Below, piece by piece: positions 28,662-38,426 of a stretch of 64,000 bases of DNA (position 1 is the stretch's first letter; each line of letters begins with the position of its first letter). Location: assembly GCA_903838705.1 (NCBI GenBank), contig CAILZL010000003.1:1-64000 (forward strand). The letters are read 5' to 3'. Under the pieces are notes generated by a model. The model made no database searches. It had not been told where the DNA came from and saw only the letters and a program-made list of their open reading frames with translations. The translations under genes were made by a program, and so were the position numbers. The stretch comes from an uncultured Pseudomonadota bacterium (GTDB taxonomy: Bacteria; Pseudomonadota; Gammaproteobacteria; Steroidobacterales; Steroidobacteraceae).

Positions 28662-29761
28662 ATACATCAGGAAATCTTAACAGCATCGATGAGATTCTTG
28701 CCGATCTGGCGGCAGGCAAGATGGTTGTGATCATGGATGATGAAGATCGAGAGAATGAAGGCGATCTTCTGATGGCAGCCGAGCTGGTCCGGCCTGAGGA
28801 TATCAATTTCATGGCGCGGTATGGTCGAGGGCTGATCTGTCTTACCCTGACCCGTGAGCGTTGCAGGCAACTTCGACTTCCTCTGATGGTGTCTGATACT
28901 GATTCCGATCACCGTACCAATTTCACACTGTCAATCGAAGCTGCGGAGGGAGTAACCACCGGTATTTCTGCGCATGATCGTGCACACACGGTACGAACAG
29001 CTGTGAACATGGATTCAAAACCGGAAGATCTGCGTCAACCCGGCCACATCTTTCCTTTGATGGCTCAGCCGGGGGGCGTATTGACCCGTGCCGGGCATAC
29101 CGAAGCCGGTTGCGATCTGGTCAGGCTGGCGGGCCTGTCTCCTGCATCGGTAATCGTCGAAATTCTCAATGATGACGGCACAATGGCGCGTCGTCCCGAT
29201 CTGGAAAAGTTTGCTGCACAGCATGGCTTGAAGATTGGCACCATTGCCGATCTGATCCGCTACCGCATCGACAAGGAGCGGTCTGTGGAGCGCATCGCGG
29301 AGCAGCAGGTCGAAACCGACTTTGGTCCATTCCGCATCATGTGTTTTGAAGATCACGTCAACAGGACTGTGCATATCGCATTGGTCCGGGGCGATCCTGC
29401 CAGTGTTGATGCGCCATTAGTGCGTGTGCATCTTCAGGATACCTTGCGTGATCTGGTCGGCGTGCATGAAGCAAAGCGCAGCTGGACATTGCGGGCGGCA
29501 ATGCAGCGTGTGGCGGCTGAGGGCACGGGCGTCATTGTGCTGCTGCAACCCCGGGAGGAACCACGTGATCTGATGGATGCAGTGATCAGCTTGCAGGGGA
29601 ATCCGGTGCGCCCGCCCGCTGCGGGCGTATTGCGAACCTACGGTATTGGTGCACAAATTCTGCGTGATCTGGGCATTCATCGCATGCGCGTACTTTCCGC
29701 GCCCCGGCAATTGCAGGGGTTGTCAGGATTTGACCTGGAAGTAGTGGGTTACGTGGAATAG
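28658..29761 (+). CDS. ribB: 3,4-dihydroxy-2-butanone 4-phosphate synthase with degenerate GTP cyclohydrolase II domain
   Basis: The N-terminal half (about 1-205) is a complete DHBP synthase: [11 protein letters not shown] acid loop, [11 protein letters not shown] and [13 protein letters not shown]. The C-terminal half resembles GTP cyclohydrolase II in fold only. The zinc-binding C-x10-C-x-C motif of active RibA is missing ([18 protein letters not shown] where CLTGDVFGSLRCDC would be). This matches the RibBX-type hybrids of proteobacteria, so a separate active ribA is expected elsewhere. It overlaps ribE by 4 bp; ribH follows after 105 bp. Confidence 0.94.
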   Translation: MNTSGNLNSIDEILADLAAGKMVVIMDDEDRENEGDLLMAAELVRPEDINFMARYGRGLICLTLTRERCRQLRLPLMVSDTDSDHRTNFTLSIEAAEGVTTGISAHDRAHTVRTAVNMDSKPEDLRQPGHIFPLMAQPGGVLTRAGHTEAGCDLVRLAGLSPASVIVEILNDDGTMARRPDLEKFAAQHGLKIGTIADLIRYRIDKERSVERIAEQQVETDFGPFRIMCFEDHVNRTVHIALVRGDPASVDAPLVRVHLQDTLRDLVGVHEAKRSWTLRAAMQRVAAEGTGVIVLLQPREEPRDLMDAVISLQGNPVRPPAAGVLRTYGIGAQILRDLGIHRMRVLSAPRQLQGLSGFDLEVVGYVE

Positions 29762-29866
29762 TGAGCTGCGACAAGCGGGCGGCATTGCTGCCGGCTATAC
29801 TACGCCGCATGCTGGCCAGCTTGCTGGTGTCCGGCGCTGGCATATGAATTAACTTGCGGGGTCCAT

Positions 29867-30343
29867 ATGGACGCGATTAAGAAAATTGAAGGTGACTTGT
29901 TGGCGCGCGATCTCAAATTTGTGATCGTGGCAGCCCGGTTTAACGATTTCATCGTTGATTCTCTGGTGCGTGGTGCACTGGATGCACTCAAGCGGCATGG
30001 TGCCAGCGAACAGAATATTGCAGTGGTTCGAGTGCCGGGTGCGTTCGAGTTGGCGCTGGCTGCCCGCAAGCTGGCGCAGTCAAAACGTTACCAGGCAATC
30101 ATCGCACTGGGAGCGGTTATCAAAGGGGCGACGCCACACTTCGATTACGTTTGTGGTGAATGTGCCAGTGGCCTGTCAAAAGTGGGGCAGGAGACAGGTA
30201 TACCCGTGTCATTTGGTGTGTTGACTACTGACACGATCGAACAGGCAATTGAACGTGCCGGTACCAAAGTAGGCAACAAGGGCGCTGATGCGGCACTGGT
30301 TGCACTGGAGATGGCGAATTTGCTGATCAAGCTGGAACAATAA
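29867..30343 (+). CDS. ribH: 6,7-dimethyl-8-ribityllumazine synthase
   Basis: It condenses the RibD/RibB products to lumazine. The 158 residues show [42 protein letters not shown] and [11 protein letters not shown], all standard. Its TAA overlaps the nusB ATG by one base. No FMN riboswitch was recognised upstream of it or of the other rib genes. Confidence 0.97.
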   Translation: MDAIKKIEGDLLARDLKFVIVAARFNDFIVDSLVRGALDALKRHGASEQNIAVVRVPGAFELALAARKLAQSKRYQAIIALGAVIKGATPHFDYVCGECASGLSKVGQETGIPVSFGVLTTDTIEQAIERAGTKVGNKGADAALVALEMANLLIKLEQ

Positions 30344-30858
30344 TGGCTGATCGTGATGCAAACTCCACTCTGATACAGACAGAAGCGCAACCTGTCGAAT
30401 CCAAAAAGTCCAGATCCAGAGCGGGGTCCATTCGGGCCAGAAGTCAGGCTAGGCGTTGTGTCATGCAGGCGCTGTATCAGTGGCAGCTGACTCAACAGAC
30501 GTTTTCCGAAATTCTTGCGCAATTCATCGAAAGAAATGAATACAAGACAGCTGACGCGAGCTATTTTCACGCGTTATTGTCAGGGTCAATCGAGCACCAG
30601 CTGGAACTGTCGGCTCGAATAGGTGAGTTTGCTGATCGTCCCTGGTCACAGCTGGATCCCATTGAGCGAGCGATTTTGTTGATAGGCATGTACGAGTTAT
30701 TGCATTGTCCCGAAGTGCCATACAGAGTGGTCGTAAACGAAGCGGTTGAATTAACCAAGCAATTCGGTGCGACTGATGGCTACAAGTATATTAATGCCCT
30801 GCTTGATCGCGTCGCACGTGTTGTTCGTGCAGGCGAAAGAAAACATTCACGCCATTGA
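30343..30858 (+). CDS. nusB: Transcription antitermination factor NusB
   Basis: NusB binds boxA RNA with NusE (S10) for rRNA antitermination. The 171 residues carry an N-terminal polar extension of about 30 residues before the conserved RSQARRCVMQALYQWQ. The LDPIERAILLIGMYEL and VVNEAVELTKQFG segments are typical. Coupling to ribH and position before thiL are common in gammaproteobacteria. Confidence 0.95.
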   Translation: MADRDANSTLIQTEAQPVESKKSRSRAGSIRARSQARRCVMQALYQWQLTQQTFSEILAQFIERNEYKTADASYFHALLSGSIEHQLELSARIGEFADRPWSQLDPIERAILLIGMYELLHCPEVPYRVVVNEAVELTKQFGATDGYKYINALLDRVARVVRAGERKHSRH

Positions 30859-30934
30859 ATCACCTGAAATACAAAATATTGCAGTAGGGATGAAAGACCC
30901 GGTGCGGCATCCAGCAGCAGACAGGTAGTGCATC

Positions 30935-31900
30935 ATGGGTGAATTTGATCTCATCAAGCGATACTTCACACCGGCCAGCTATTCTGCTGATGTGCTGCTG
31001 GGTGTGGGGGATGATGCTGCCGTACTGGCTGTGCCGCCTGGTTATCGGCTGGTGATGGCAGTAGATACTATCGTTGAAGGCGTGCACTTTCCTGTCGGAA
31101 CCAGCGCTGCCGATATTGCGTACCGGGCATTGGCGGTGAATTTGAGCGACATGGCTGCCATGGGTGCACAGCCACGCTGGTTTACACTTTCTCTGTGTTT
31201 GCCGGATTCCAACGAGCAATGGCTGTCGGAATTTGCACGGAGTCTTAACCAGCTGGCAATACGATATGGTGTGCAGCTGGTCGGTGGTGATACGGTAAAA
31301 GGTCCGTTGAATATCTCCATACAGATATCGGGACTGGTTGGTGATGATGGATGGTTGACACGATCCGGCGCCAGACTGGGAGATATGGTTTTCGTATCAG
31401 GTGTGCCAGGTGAGGCTGCCGGTGGATTGCAACTTATTCTGAATCCACAGCAACAGGCAGAAGAAAAATATCGCCAGCATTTGCTGGAGAGGTTTTATCG
31501 GCCTACGCCTCGTGTTGAACTGGGAGTGTCATTGCGGAAGCTGGCCAGTGCTGCCATGGATGTGTCCGATGGTTTGCTGACAGATTTGCGCAAGTTGTGT
31601 GCCTCAAGCCGCTGTGGCGCAACAATGCAGCTCGAATCCCTGCCAGCTTCCGAAGCGTTGTCAAATGTTTTTGGTGAATCCAGGGCAGAGGAACTCGCCT
31701 TGCAGGGCGGAGATGACTACGAACTGCTGTTTACAGTGTCGGATAAAAACCTGGAGCAACTGGATTCAGTAATTGCTGCTACGGGCGTTGCTTGTACCCG
31801 CATCGGACAGATTACAGACACACTGACTGTTCAGTGCTACCGCAATGGTATGCCGATCGAAGTGAAGGATGCTGGCTTCGATCATTTCAATGCTGGGTAG
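30935..31900 (+). CDS. thiL: Thiamine-monophosphate kinase
   Basis: It phosphorylates thiamine phosphate to thiamine diphosphate, the cofactor of SucA upstream in this window. At 321 residues it has the standard GEFDLIKRYF start, the GVGDDAAVL metal loop, DTIVEGVHF, NLSDMAAMGAQP, GGDTVKGP, and the C-terminal AMDVSDGLLTDL. Between nusB and pgpA, with short gaps on both sides. Confidence 0.97.
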   Translation: MGEFDLIKRYFTPASYSADVLLGVGDDAAVLAVPPGYRLVMAVDTIVEGVHFPVGTSAADIAYRALAVNLSDMAAMGAQPRWFTLSLCLPDSNEQWLSEFARSLNQLAIRYGVQLVGGDTVKGPLNISIQISGLVGDDGWLTRSGARLGDMVFVSGVPGEAAGGLQLILNPQQQAEEKYRQHLLERFYRPTPRVELGVSLRKLASAAMDVSDGLLTDLRKLCASSRCGATMQLESLPASEALSNVFGESRAEELALQGGDDYELLFTVSDKNLEQLDSVIAATGVACTRIGQITDTLTVQCYRNGMPIEVKDAGFDHFNAG

Positions 31901-31925
31901 AGACAAATAACAGGCCATTACCCTC

Positions 31926-32405
31926 ATGCGATTCAGTGCTGAACCAAAAATAATTCTGCGTGATCCGGTGCATTTTCTGGCCTTTGGCTTTGGCTCAGGA
32001 TTGAGTCCTAAAGCGCCGGGTACCATGGGAACGCTGGTTGCCTTGCCATTTGTATTCCTGCTGTTGCACATGTCATTGTGGGCTTACTTATGTAGTGTTC
32101 TTATGTTGAGTACACTCGGGATTTATATTTGCGGTGAGAGTGCACGGCGCCTGAATTCGCATGATCATCCCGGAATTGTCTGGGATGAGTTTGCAGGTAT
32201 GGCAATTACCATGATCGCAGTGACACCCTCATGGTTGAATCTGCTGATGGGGTTCATTCTGTTTCGCTGCTTCGATATTTTCAAACCATGGCCGATACGC
32301 GAGGTTGATCACAGACTGTCTGGCGGGCTGGGAATTATGCTGGATGACATGCTGGCAGGGATGGCTTCATGTTTTCTTTTGCATGGATTGATCCGGTTTG
32401 TTTGA
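31926..32405 (+). CDS. pgpA: Phosphatidylglycerophosphatase A
   Basis: This inner-membrane phosphatase converts phosphatidylglycerophosphate to phosphatidylglycerol. The 159 residues show the GSGLSPKAPGTMGTLVALP signature, DEFAGMAI and FRCFDIFKPWPIR, plus several hydrophobic segments. Last gene of the nrdR-rib-nusB-thiL-pgpA run; the kinase gene begins 14 bp later and may be read through. Confidence 0.95.
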   Translation: MRFSAEPKIILRDPVHFLAFGFGSGLSPKAPGTMGTLVALPFVFLLLHMSLWAYLCSVLMLSTLGIYICGESARRLNSHDHPGIVWDEFAGMAITMIAVTPSWLNLLMGFILFRCFDIFKPWPIREVDHRLSGGLGIMLDDMLAGMASCFLLHGLIRFV

Positions 32406-32419
32406 CATAGTTATGTTGG

Positions 32420-33775
32420 ATGCTCGTGAACGCAACCCCCTTACTACATGCTGTACGCGAAGCTGCAGATCATTCATTAAATGGTCATGCAAATGCACAC
32501 TCATCTGACCCTGTACTGGGCAAGATTGGTAAATATCTGATCATCAATGAGGTTGGCAAGGGCAGTACCGGGGTTGTCTATCTATCTCACGATCCCTACT
32601 ACCGTCGTGATGTAGCCATCAAGGTTTATAACATTGAGGCCAGCAATCCGGAAAAAGCCCGTGTGGCACGCAAGATGTTCCTGTCTGAAGCGCACATGGT
32701 GGGTATGTTGCAGCATCCCAACATTCTTCCTATCTACGATGCCGGTGAGGAAAATGAACGCTGCTATATCGTTACCGAGCATATTCACGGCGCACGGACC
32801 CTTGCAGCCTACTGCAAGCCGGACAACTTGCTGCCTGTTGAAGATGTAGTCGAGATCATCTACAAGTGCGCCAAAGCGCTGCACTACGCACATGGCCGCG
32901 GTGTGATTCATCGCGATATCAAGCCTTCCAATCTGATGCTTACTCAGGCCAATGATGTCCGCATCATCGACTTTGGCATTGCTCTGGTTGCTGATTCAGA
33001 CATATCCAGAATTGAAGGCATCGCGGGCAGTCCATCCTATATGTCGCCAGAGCAGGTTCAGTCAGAGGAACTGACCAATCGTTCGGACATCTACTCACTG
33101 GGTGCGGTGATGTATGAGTTGCTGACCGGGTATCGTCCATTTCGAGGCAGTAACCTCACCAAGCTATTGCATCAGATCGTCTTTGCTACGCCCCCACCGA
33201 TTCATACCCTGCGCTCTGATATACCGGAGCTGATAGAGGAGGTGGTTGCCAAGGCCCTGCAGAAGGAGCCGGACAAGCGGTACAGGAATGGACTGGAGCT
33301 GGCAGCTGATCTGACCAGAGTGCATCAACGGTTGCGAGAAGGCTCTTCAAAGCTGGACAGGCAGGAACAGTTTTCAATTCTGCGGAAGCTGAAATTTTTC
33401 CACGAGTTTTCACATGCCGAAATCATGGAAGTGCTGCGAGCCAGTCAATGGCAGGATTATCAGCCCGGTGATGAAATCGTGCGTGAAGGCGAGATGGATG
33501 ACCGTTTTTATGTGATCGTATCGGGTACGGCTGCGGTCATGCGCAATGGTGGCAGTGTCGGTCAGCTTGAGGCAGGGGACTGTTTTGGTGAAACCAGCTA
33601 TCTTCGTGGTGCCAGGCGGCTGGCAACCATACAGGCCAGCACAGATCTTACCTTGATGAAAGTCAGCTCTACTCTCATTGAGCAGGCATCAGCAGCCTGC
33701 CAGTTGCGTTTCAACAAAGTATTTCTACGAAACCTGATTGGCCGATTGCAGAATCCGGACGAAAGACGCTTCTGA
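32420..33775 (+). CDS. Ser/Thr protein kinase with C-terminal cyclic-nucleotide-binding domain
   Basis: The product is 451 residues. The kinase domain spans about 37-300: GKGSTGVVY loop, ATP lysine in VAIKVY, HRDIKPSN, DFGIAL, SPEQ in the APE position and SDIYSLG. A CNB domain follows at about 315-430 (YQPGDEIVREGEMDDRFYVI; phosphate-binding cassette GDCFGETSYLRGARRLATIQ, which keeps the Glu and Arg expected to hold a cyclic nucleotide). No membrane segment is seen. This is a plausible bacterial kinase gated by cAMP or cGMP; the ligand is inference. It lies 14 bp after pgpA, but its role is not suggested by that neighbour. Confidence 0.92.
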   Translation: MLVNATPLLHAVREAADHSLNGHANAHSSDPVLGKIGKYLIINEVGKGSTGVVYLSHDPYYRRDVAIKVYNIEASNPEKARVARKMFLSEAHMVGMLQHPNILPIYDAGEENERCYIVTEHIHGARTLAAYCKPDNLLPVEDVVEIIYKCAKALHYAHGRGVIHRDIKPSNLMLTQANDVRIIDFGIALVADSDISRIEGIAGSPSYMSPEQVQSEELTNRSDIYSLGAVMYELLTGYRPFRGSNLTKLLHQIVFATPPPIHTLRSDIPELIEEVVAKALQKEPDKRYRNGLELAADLTRVHQRLREGSSKLDRQEQFSILRKLKFFHEFSHAEIMEVLRASQWQDYQPGDEIVREGEMDDRFYVIVSGTAAVMRNGGSVGQLEAGDCFGETSYLRGARRLATIQASTDLTLMKVSSTLIEQASAACQLRFNKVFLRNLIGRLQNPDERRF

Positions 33776-33809
33776 TACTGGTCCGGCCCTATCAGAATCA
33801 ATCAAGGTT

Positions 33810-34085
33810 CTATTTTTCGATCTTCTCGAAATCAAGGCTGGGCTTGTCTCCGGGCCGGAAGTACACGTATTTCTCACTCATGCTGCGCAACGCGGCATCA
33901 CGCTCTGTGGCGCTGGGATACCAGTGTTCACGCTGCCAGTCATTGCCGACCAGATTGCGAAACGGATCTGAACTGCGTACCTTAACTCTGATGCCGAAGT
34001 TCATTTCGCTGGCGATTGGAGTGACGAGGTTGTGCGGCTGACAGATGGAAGACATGATGATTGCCAAGGACTTATTAAACGACAT
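33810..34085 (-). CDS. Small conserved protein of unknown function
   Basis: The 91-residue soluble protein has a composition and codon use that look like a real gene, and it faces msrA with only 29 bp between starts. The N-terminal stretch includes SSICQPHNLVTPIAS, and the C-terminus is charged (FRPGDKPSLDFEKIEK). I vaguely recognise it as conserved in related gammaproteobacteria but know no domain. The start at 34085 is uncertain; an internal Met at residue 11 is an alternative. Function unknown. Confidence 0.6.
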   Translation of the reverse strand: MSFNKSLAIIMSSICQPHNLVTPIASEMNFGIRVKVRSSDPFRNLVGNDWQREHWYPSATERDAALRSMSEKYVYFRPGDKPSLDFEKIEK

Positions 34086-34114
34086 GCCATTCTAACCTGT
34101 CGGGAGCCTGAATC

Positions 34115-34771
34115 GTGTTTCTGAAGTCAAGAAAACCGGATATGCCAACAAAAGAGCAGGCTTTGCCTGGGCGTACTCAGGCCATGACCGTGCCAGCCAC
34201 TCACTTTGTGAATGGTAATTCATTGTCACCTCCCTACCCGGCAGATATGCAGCTGGCGATGTTTGGTATGGGATGCTTCTGGGGTGCTGAACGTAAATTC
34301 TGGCAGCAGAAGGGTGTTTTCAGTACGGCAGCAGGCTATGCCGCAGGATTCACGCCCAATCCTAGGTACGACGAAGTCTGTACCGGTATGACGGGCCACA
34401 ACGAAGTGGTACAGGTGGTATTCGATCCGCGAGTTATTTCATATCCGCAATTACTGCAAATTTTCTGGGAGTCCCATGATCCTACTCAGGGCATGCGTCA
34501 GGGGAATGATCAAGGTACACAATATCGCTCAGGAATATATGTCTTCAGTCCGGAGCAGCGCCTAATGGCAGAGCAGAGCCGGGATGGGTATGGACAGGTA
34601 CTGTCGAGGGCAGGGTATGGTGCAATTACGACGGAAATACTTGAAGCACCCGTTTTTTACTTCGCTGAAGCTGATCACCAGCAATATCTGGCCAAACATC
34701 CTGATGGCTATTGCGGCCTGGGTGGCACAGGTCTCAGCTGTCCGGCTGGTTTAAATCAGCCAGTCAGCTGA
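34115..34771 (+). CDS. msrA: Peptide methionine (S)-S-oxide reductase
   Basis: It repairs methionine-S-sulfoxide in proteins. The catalytic cysteine is in [46 protein letters not shown] and the C-terminal [11 protein letters not shown] region are typical. The product is 218 residues, similar to E. coli MsrA (212). It begins at a GTG with GGGAG 8 bases upstream; an ATG at 34142 is an alternative. No signal peptide is seen. Confidence 0.95.
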   Translation: MFLKSRKPDMPTKEQALPGRTQAMTVPATHFVNGNSLSPPYPADMQLAMFGMGCFWGAERKFWQQKGVFSTAAGYAAGFTPNPRYDEVCTGMTGHNEVVQVVFDPRVISYPQLLQIFWESHDPTQGMRQGNDQGTQYRSGIYVFSPEQRLMAEQSRDGYGQVLSRAGYGAITTEILEAPVFYFAEADHQQYLAKHPDGYCGLGGTGLSCPAGLNQPVS

Positions 34772-34789
34772 GCAGGTAAACAGCGGCGC

Positions 34790-35614
34790 TTATTTTGGTG
34801 GTTCGGCGCCCGGATTTCTGTCTTCCATGGGATAAGTGACCAGGCCGTTCGCCTGATTTGCAGGCTCTGGAGCAGCGGTAACAGGAGCGGGTGCTGCCAC
34901 AGGTGTCGGGCTTGGTGTTGCCGGTTTAGCTGGGGTTCCAGTCAGCATCGCGATAAACGATTCTGCCGATGCGTGTGAATGCAACGCCGTGGGTGCCGTG
35001 ATTTCGCTGGCCAGAATGCCGGGCTTGTTGTAATAGCTGGCATTCGCGCTGTTATCGATAGTCAATGCCGAACCATCAAATGACAATCCTATAAACAGCC
35101 CTTTGTTGCGTGAATAGGCATAGATCTGAGCTGTCATGCCGATATCGGTTGCAACCGCTGTCTGGCGTCCTACCGGACCGGCAGCTACCGACGCATCTCC
35201 ACCCAGAGTGACCTTGCCGCCCACCAAGCCCTCAAGGCTGGCTTTTGAAGTGAAGACCAGCATCAGGTCTGTCGATTGCACTCCCCATTGAAGTCCGAAG
35301 CTGCCACCGGTGATATTGATGAATACTGGGTTGCTCCAGTTGCCATCTGGCTGACGCAGAACCATAACCCCGGAACCGCGCCGTCCTCCAAATATCAAAC
35401 TGGCTTTGACGACTTCAGGCAGAACGGCGACCGCATAGGCGCGCTCCAGCAGCCAGTTGGGCACATTCTGATCTGGTGCGACCAGTAATTCCCCAAGAAC
35501 CTGAGTTGATTTAAGAAGAGTCGCTTCCTGTCTCAGTGCGGCTGCATTGCCGGGGCTTGCTCCCAGCATCAGGATTAAAAACGAGGTAAATAAACTTGAA
35601 CGGAAGGAGGGCAT
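34790..35614 (-). CDS. SYLF (Ysc84/DUF500) lipid-binding domain protein, exported
   Basis: An N-terminal signal peptide (SFRSSLFTSFLILMLGASPG) precedes a SYLF domain at about 50-215: AVAVLPEVVKASLIFGGRRGSGV, WGVQSTDLMLVF, GGKVTLGGDASVAAGPVGR, AYSRNKGLFIGLSFDGSAL. Eukaryotic SYLF domains bind phosphoinositides; bacterial ones are periplasmic with unknown role. A Pro/Ala-rich C-terminal tail follows. I place the start at 35614, where AGGA lies about 7 bases upstream and a clean signal peptide results; the frame is open to 35647. It converges with msrA. Confidence 0.87.
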   Translation of the reverse strand: MPSFRSSLFTSFLILMLGASPGNAAALRQEATLLKSTQVLGELLVAPDQNVPNWLLERAYAVAVLPEVVKASLIFGGRRGSGVMVLRQPDGNWSNPVFINITGGSFGLQWGVQSTDLMLVFTSKASLEGLVGGKVTLGGDASVAAGPVGRQTAVATDIGMTAQIYAYSRNKGLFIGLSFDGSALTIDNSANASYYNKPGILASEITAPTALHSHASAESFIAMLTGTPAKPATPSPTPVAAPAPVTAAPEPANQANGLVTYPMEDRNPGAEPPK

Positions 35615-35711
35615 TGCGGTTCCTGATCTGACTTTACATAGATACAACTGTAACAGACGTTGTGACCGACTTATAAGTTCCCTGATTGCGACAGATCAAC
35701 GTCCAGCCAAT

Positions 35712-38426
35712 CTACTGAAGCAAGCCTGCCTGAACTAGCCGCATTCTGGCATCGGCAATGATTTGGGGAGACACGCCACTGTTTTTCGTTTGCAGGGTGC
35801 GGTAGGAGCTTTGTAGCAAAGCTTTACCTTCCGACTCGCGGTTCAATTTCAACAATACCGAACCGAGAAGATTTTCAGAGCGGGCGGCGCGCCATGCCGG
35901 AGCCTTGTTCTGCTGCCAGCGTTCAATGTTCTTGCGTAATAGAGGCTCAGCCTGCTGACTGCGGCCACTTGAGTAAAGTACATCCGCCAGAATGTACTCA
36001 GCTGAAGCCATATATTGATGATCAGTCGATTTGGTGCTGACGAGAATTGACATGGCAGTTCGAACGTGTTGTTCGGCGTCGGAATAATTCTTTCCCTTGA
36101 GCAGCAGGTCTGCCAAAGCAGAATGGTAATAGACCGTATTGATATTATCGCTGCCCAGTGCTTTCTCGGTAATGCTGAGTGCTTTGCGGGAGCTTTGTTC
36201 TGCTGCGGCCATTTTCCCCTGTCCTTGCTGGATTAAAGCTAAAGTATCAATCGTACTCGCCAGTACAGGATTGCCTTCACCGTATAACAGAGTCTGGGTA
36301 ATGAGCGACTGATTAACCAGGGGCTCTGCTTCTTCAAACTTTCCTTGCCTGAACAGCAGGTCACCCAGTATGTAGTCAGCCATAGCGCGGTCTGGATGTG
36401 TTTCTGGCAGGATGGCGTGACTGATGGCCACGGCTTCACGTGCAGAAACGATTGCATCCTCAAGTCTGTTCTGCCAGAGCAGACTTTGCGAAAGATTGAT
36501 CAGAATTTCCGCAGTTTCCGGATGGGTATTGCCATAAAGCTGTTGTGCCAGAGACAGCGCCGATTCCAGAGCCTGCTGGGCCTTGATTGGATTGCTGCGA
36601 TTGAGTTCCAGCGAGCCGATATTTGCCAATACATCTATGTAATTGGAAGTTGCCGTCTGATTGTTTCTTTCGAACAGAGCCTTGGCTTCATTCAGAATCG
36701 ATTCTGCCGCTGGATAGTTACCACTCTGGACTTGTGCATCGCCAAGATAATTCAGGGTTTTGGCTAATGAATCCCGATATTTATCGGGAGTCTTGCGTTG
36801 TATCTGCAATGCGCTACCAAGGTATTTGATAGCCTGTTCCGGCTCATTCTGTCGCTGGTAAGCTCGACCTATTGACTCAAGCAGTTTTGCTTTTACTTCT
36901 GGCTGCTGCTGCAGATCATTATCGTCTGAAATGCGGCTGCCGGCTTTTTCCAGCAATTGTTTGGCGGTGATTTCCTTTCCCTGATTAACGAATGGATCAG
37001 CATTGCTGAATACTTCCAGCATAAAGTCAGAGACGTGTTCCGCACGGGCGGTTTGCTGTGTGGCAAGATCCCGCTGTTCCCTGATGACCGTGTTCTGCAT
37101 CGAAACAAAAATTGCAAAGCCAATCAGCGCGAATATGGCGGCGGCACTGGATACGACGCCTAACATGTGGCGACGCACAAAACGCTTGCTGTAATAGAGC
37201 CAGTTGCCCTGACGGGCTTCGACAGGTTGTTGATTCAGGTGGCGGGTGATGTCGTCGACAAATTGTTCCACCGAGCTATAGCGCTGTGCCGGTTCCTTCC
37301 TGAGGGCGCGCAGGATAATGGCGTCCAGATCACCCGTCAGTGACTGTTTGAGTCGCTTCGGATTGGTCAGACGTGCGTTAGCGACTGCCAGCACATCCAG
37401 TGGCGGCGCGTCAGGTTGGGTGCGAACCGTCTGCTCAAGTATCTGGCTGGGACGGGCTGGATCAATAACGCAGATGATGCGTTCCAGTTCCAGCTGGCTG
37501 AGTGCGTGGACCTGGTAGGGGCGCGTGCCTGTCAGCAGCTCGTACAGGACGATGCCCAGTGCGTATACATCACTGGCGGTTGTTACATTCTGTCCGAGAA
37601 TCTGCTCGGGGCTGGCATATTCGGGTGTAAGTACCCGGTCGTTGACACGGGTCAGTCCGGGTTCGGCGGCCGCTGCGGCTGCTTTGGCGCTGGCATCCAT
37701 GAGTTTGGCGATACCGAAGTCGAGCAGCTTCGGCGTGCCGTCGGGAGTGACAAGGATGTTTCCCGGCTTCAGGTCACGATGTACGATCAGATTCTGATGG
37801 GCGTATTGAACAGCCGAACATACCTTGATGAATAATTGCAGGCGTTGTTTCAGGGTAAGTGTGCGACTGTCGCAATACCGGTCAATTGTTTCTCCGTGCA
37901 CATATTCCATTACCAGAAAGGGTTGCCCGGTCCGCGCTTCGCCTGCATCAAGAAGTCGGGCGATGTTGGGGTGGTTCAGGCTGGCCAGAATTTGTCTTTC
38001 AGCCGTAAACCGTTTGGAGACCTCATCGTGGAGTAACGAGTTCTCCACAATTTTTACTGCAACCTGAGCTGAGTATTGCCGGTCAGCGCGTTCTCCCAGA
38101 TATACCGTGCCAGCTCCTCCGTGACCAAGCACGGCAGTCAGGCGATAGGCGCCAATGATGCTGCCTATCATTTCATTGCGACGATCCCGGGTGACCCGAT
38201 CAAGAGCATGGCTGACGGATCGGGAAAGAGGGCTGTTTTTGTTTCTGGTATGAATTTCCGCAGGCGGACCCGCGTCCGCTGCAAGCAGGGCATCAAGCTC
38301 CTTACGCAATGGAGCATCCCCTGTGCATTCTCGATCGAGGAATAGACTCCGTTCGGCCAGCGTCATGTCAGCTGCCTGATTAAACAGCTCTTGAATGCGC
38401 GCCCAGCGAGGGTTAACAGTTTTCAT
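35712..38426 (-). CDS. Membrane Ser/Thr protein kinase with periplasmic TPR domain
   Basis: The product is 904 residues. The N-terminal ~85 residues (LFNQAADMTLAERSLFLDREC) are the short helical region seen in this kinase class. The Hanks kinase lies at about 92-385 (GHGGAGTVY, VAVKIV, HRDLKPGN, DFGIAKL, SPEQI, SDVYALG). One transmembrane helix lies at about 418-442 (VVSSAAAIFALIGFAIFVSM), followed by a long array of TPRs to about 880 that should lie in the periplasm. This is a receptor-like layout: outside TPRs, inside kinase. It is divergent from the VTKLPRV peptide gene, about 820 bp away; a link is possible but unproven. Confidence 0.92.
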   Translation of the reverse strand: MKTVNPRWARIQELFNQAADMTLAERSLFLDRECTGDAPLRKELDALLAADAGPPAEIHTRNKNSPLSRSVSHALDRVTRDRRNEMIGSIIGAYRLTAVLGHGGAGTVYLGERADRQYSAQVAVKIVENSLLHDEVSKRFTAERQILASLNHPNIARLLDAGEARTGQPFLVMEYVHGETIDRYCDSRTLTLKQRLQLFIKVCSAVQYAHQNLIVHRDLKPGNILVTPDGTPKLLDFGIAKLMDASAKAAAAAAEPGLTRVNDRVLTPEYASPEQILGQNVTTASDVYALGIVLYELLTGTRPYQVHALSQLELERIICVIDPARPSQILEQTVRTQPDAPPLDVLAVANARLTNPKRLKQSLTGDLDAIILRALRKEPAQRYSSVEQFVDDITRHLNQQPVEARQGNWLYYSKRFVRRHMLGVVSSAAAIFALIGFAIFVSMQNTVIREQRDLATQQTARAEHVSDFMLEVFSNADPFVNQGKEITAKQLLEKAGSRISDDNDLQQQPEVKAKLLESIGRAYQRQNEPEQAIKYLGSALQIQRKTPDKYRDSLAKTLNYLGDAQVQSGNYPAAESILNEAKALFERNNQTATSNYIDVLANIGSLELNRSNPIKAQQALESALSLAQQLYGNTHPETAEILINLSQSLLWQNRLEDAIVSAREAVAISHAILPETHPDRAMADYILGDLLFRQGKFEEAEPLVNQSLITQTLLYGEGNPVLASTIDTLALIQQGQGKMAAAEQSSRKALSITEKALGSDNINTVYYHSALADLLLKGKNYSDAEQHVRTAMSILVSTKSTDHQYMASAEYILADVLYSSGRSQQAEPLLRKNIERWQQNKAPAWRAARSENLLGSVLLKLNRESEGKALLQSSYRTLQTKNSGVSPQIIADARMRLVQAGLLQ

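Noticed and set aside
29762-29866. FMN riboswitch within the riboflavin genes
   Set aside because: The gap lacks the conserved RFN-element sequences, and the other rib genes abut or overlap.
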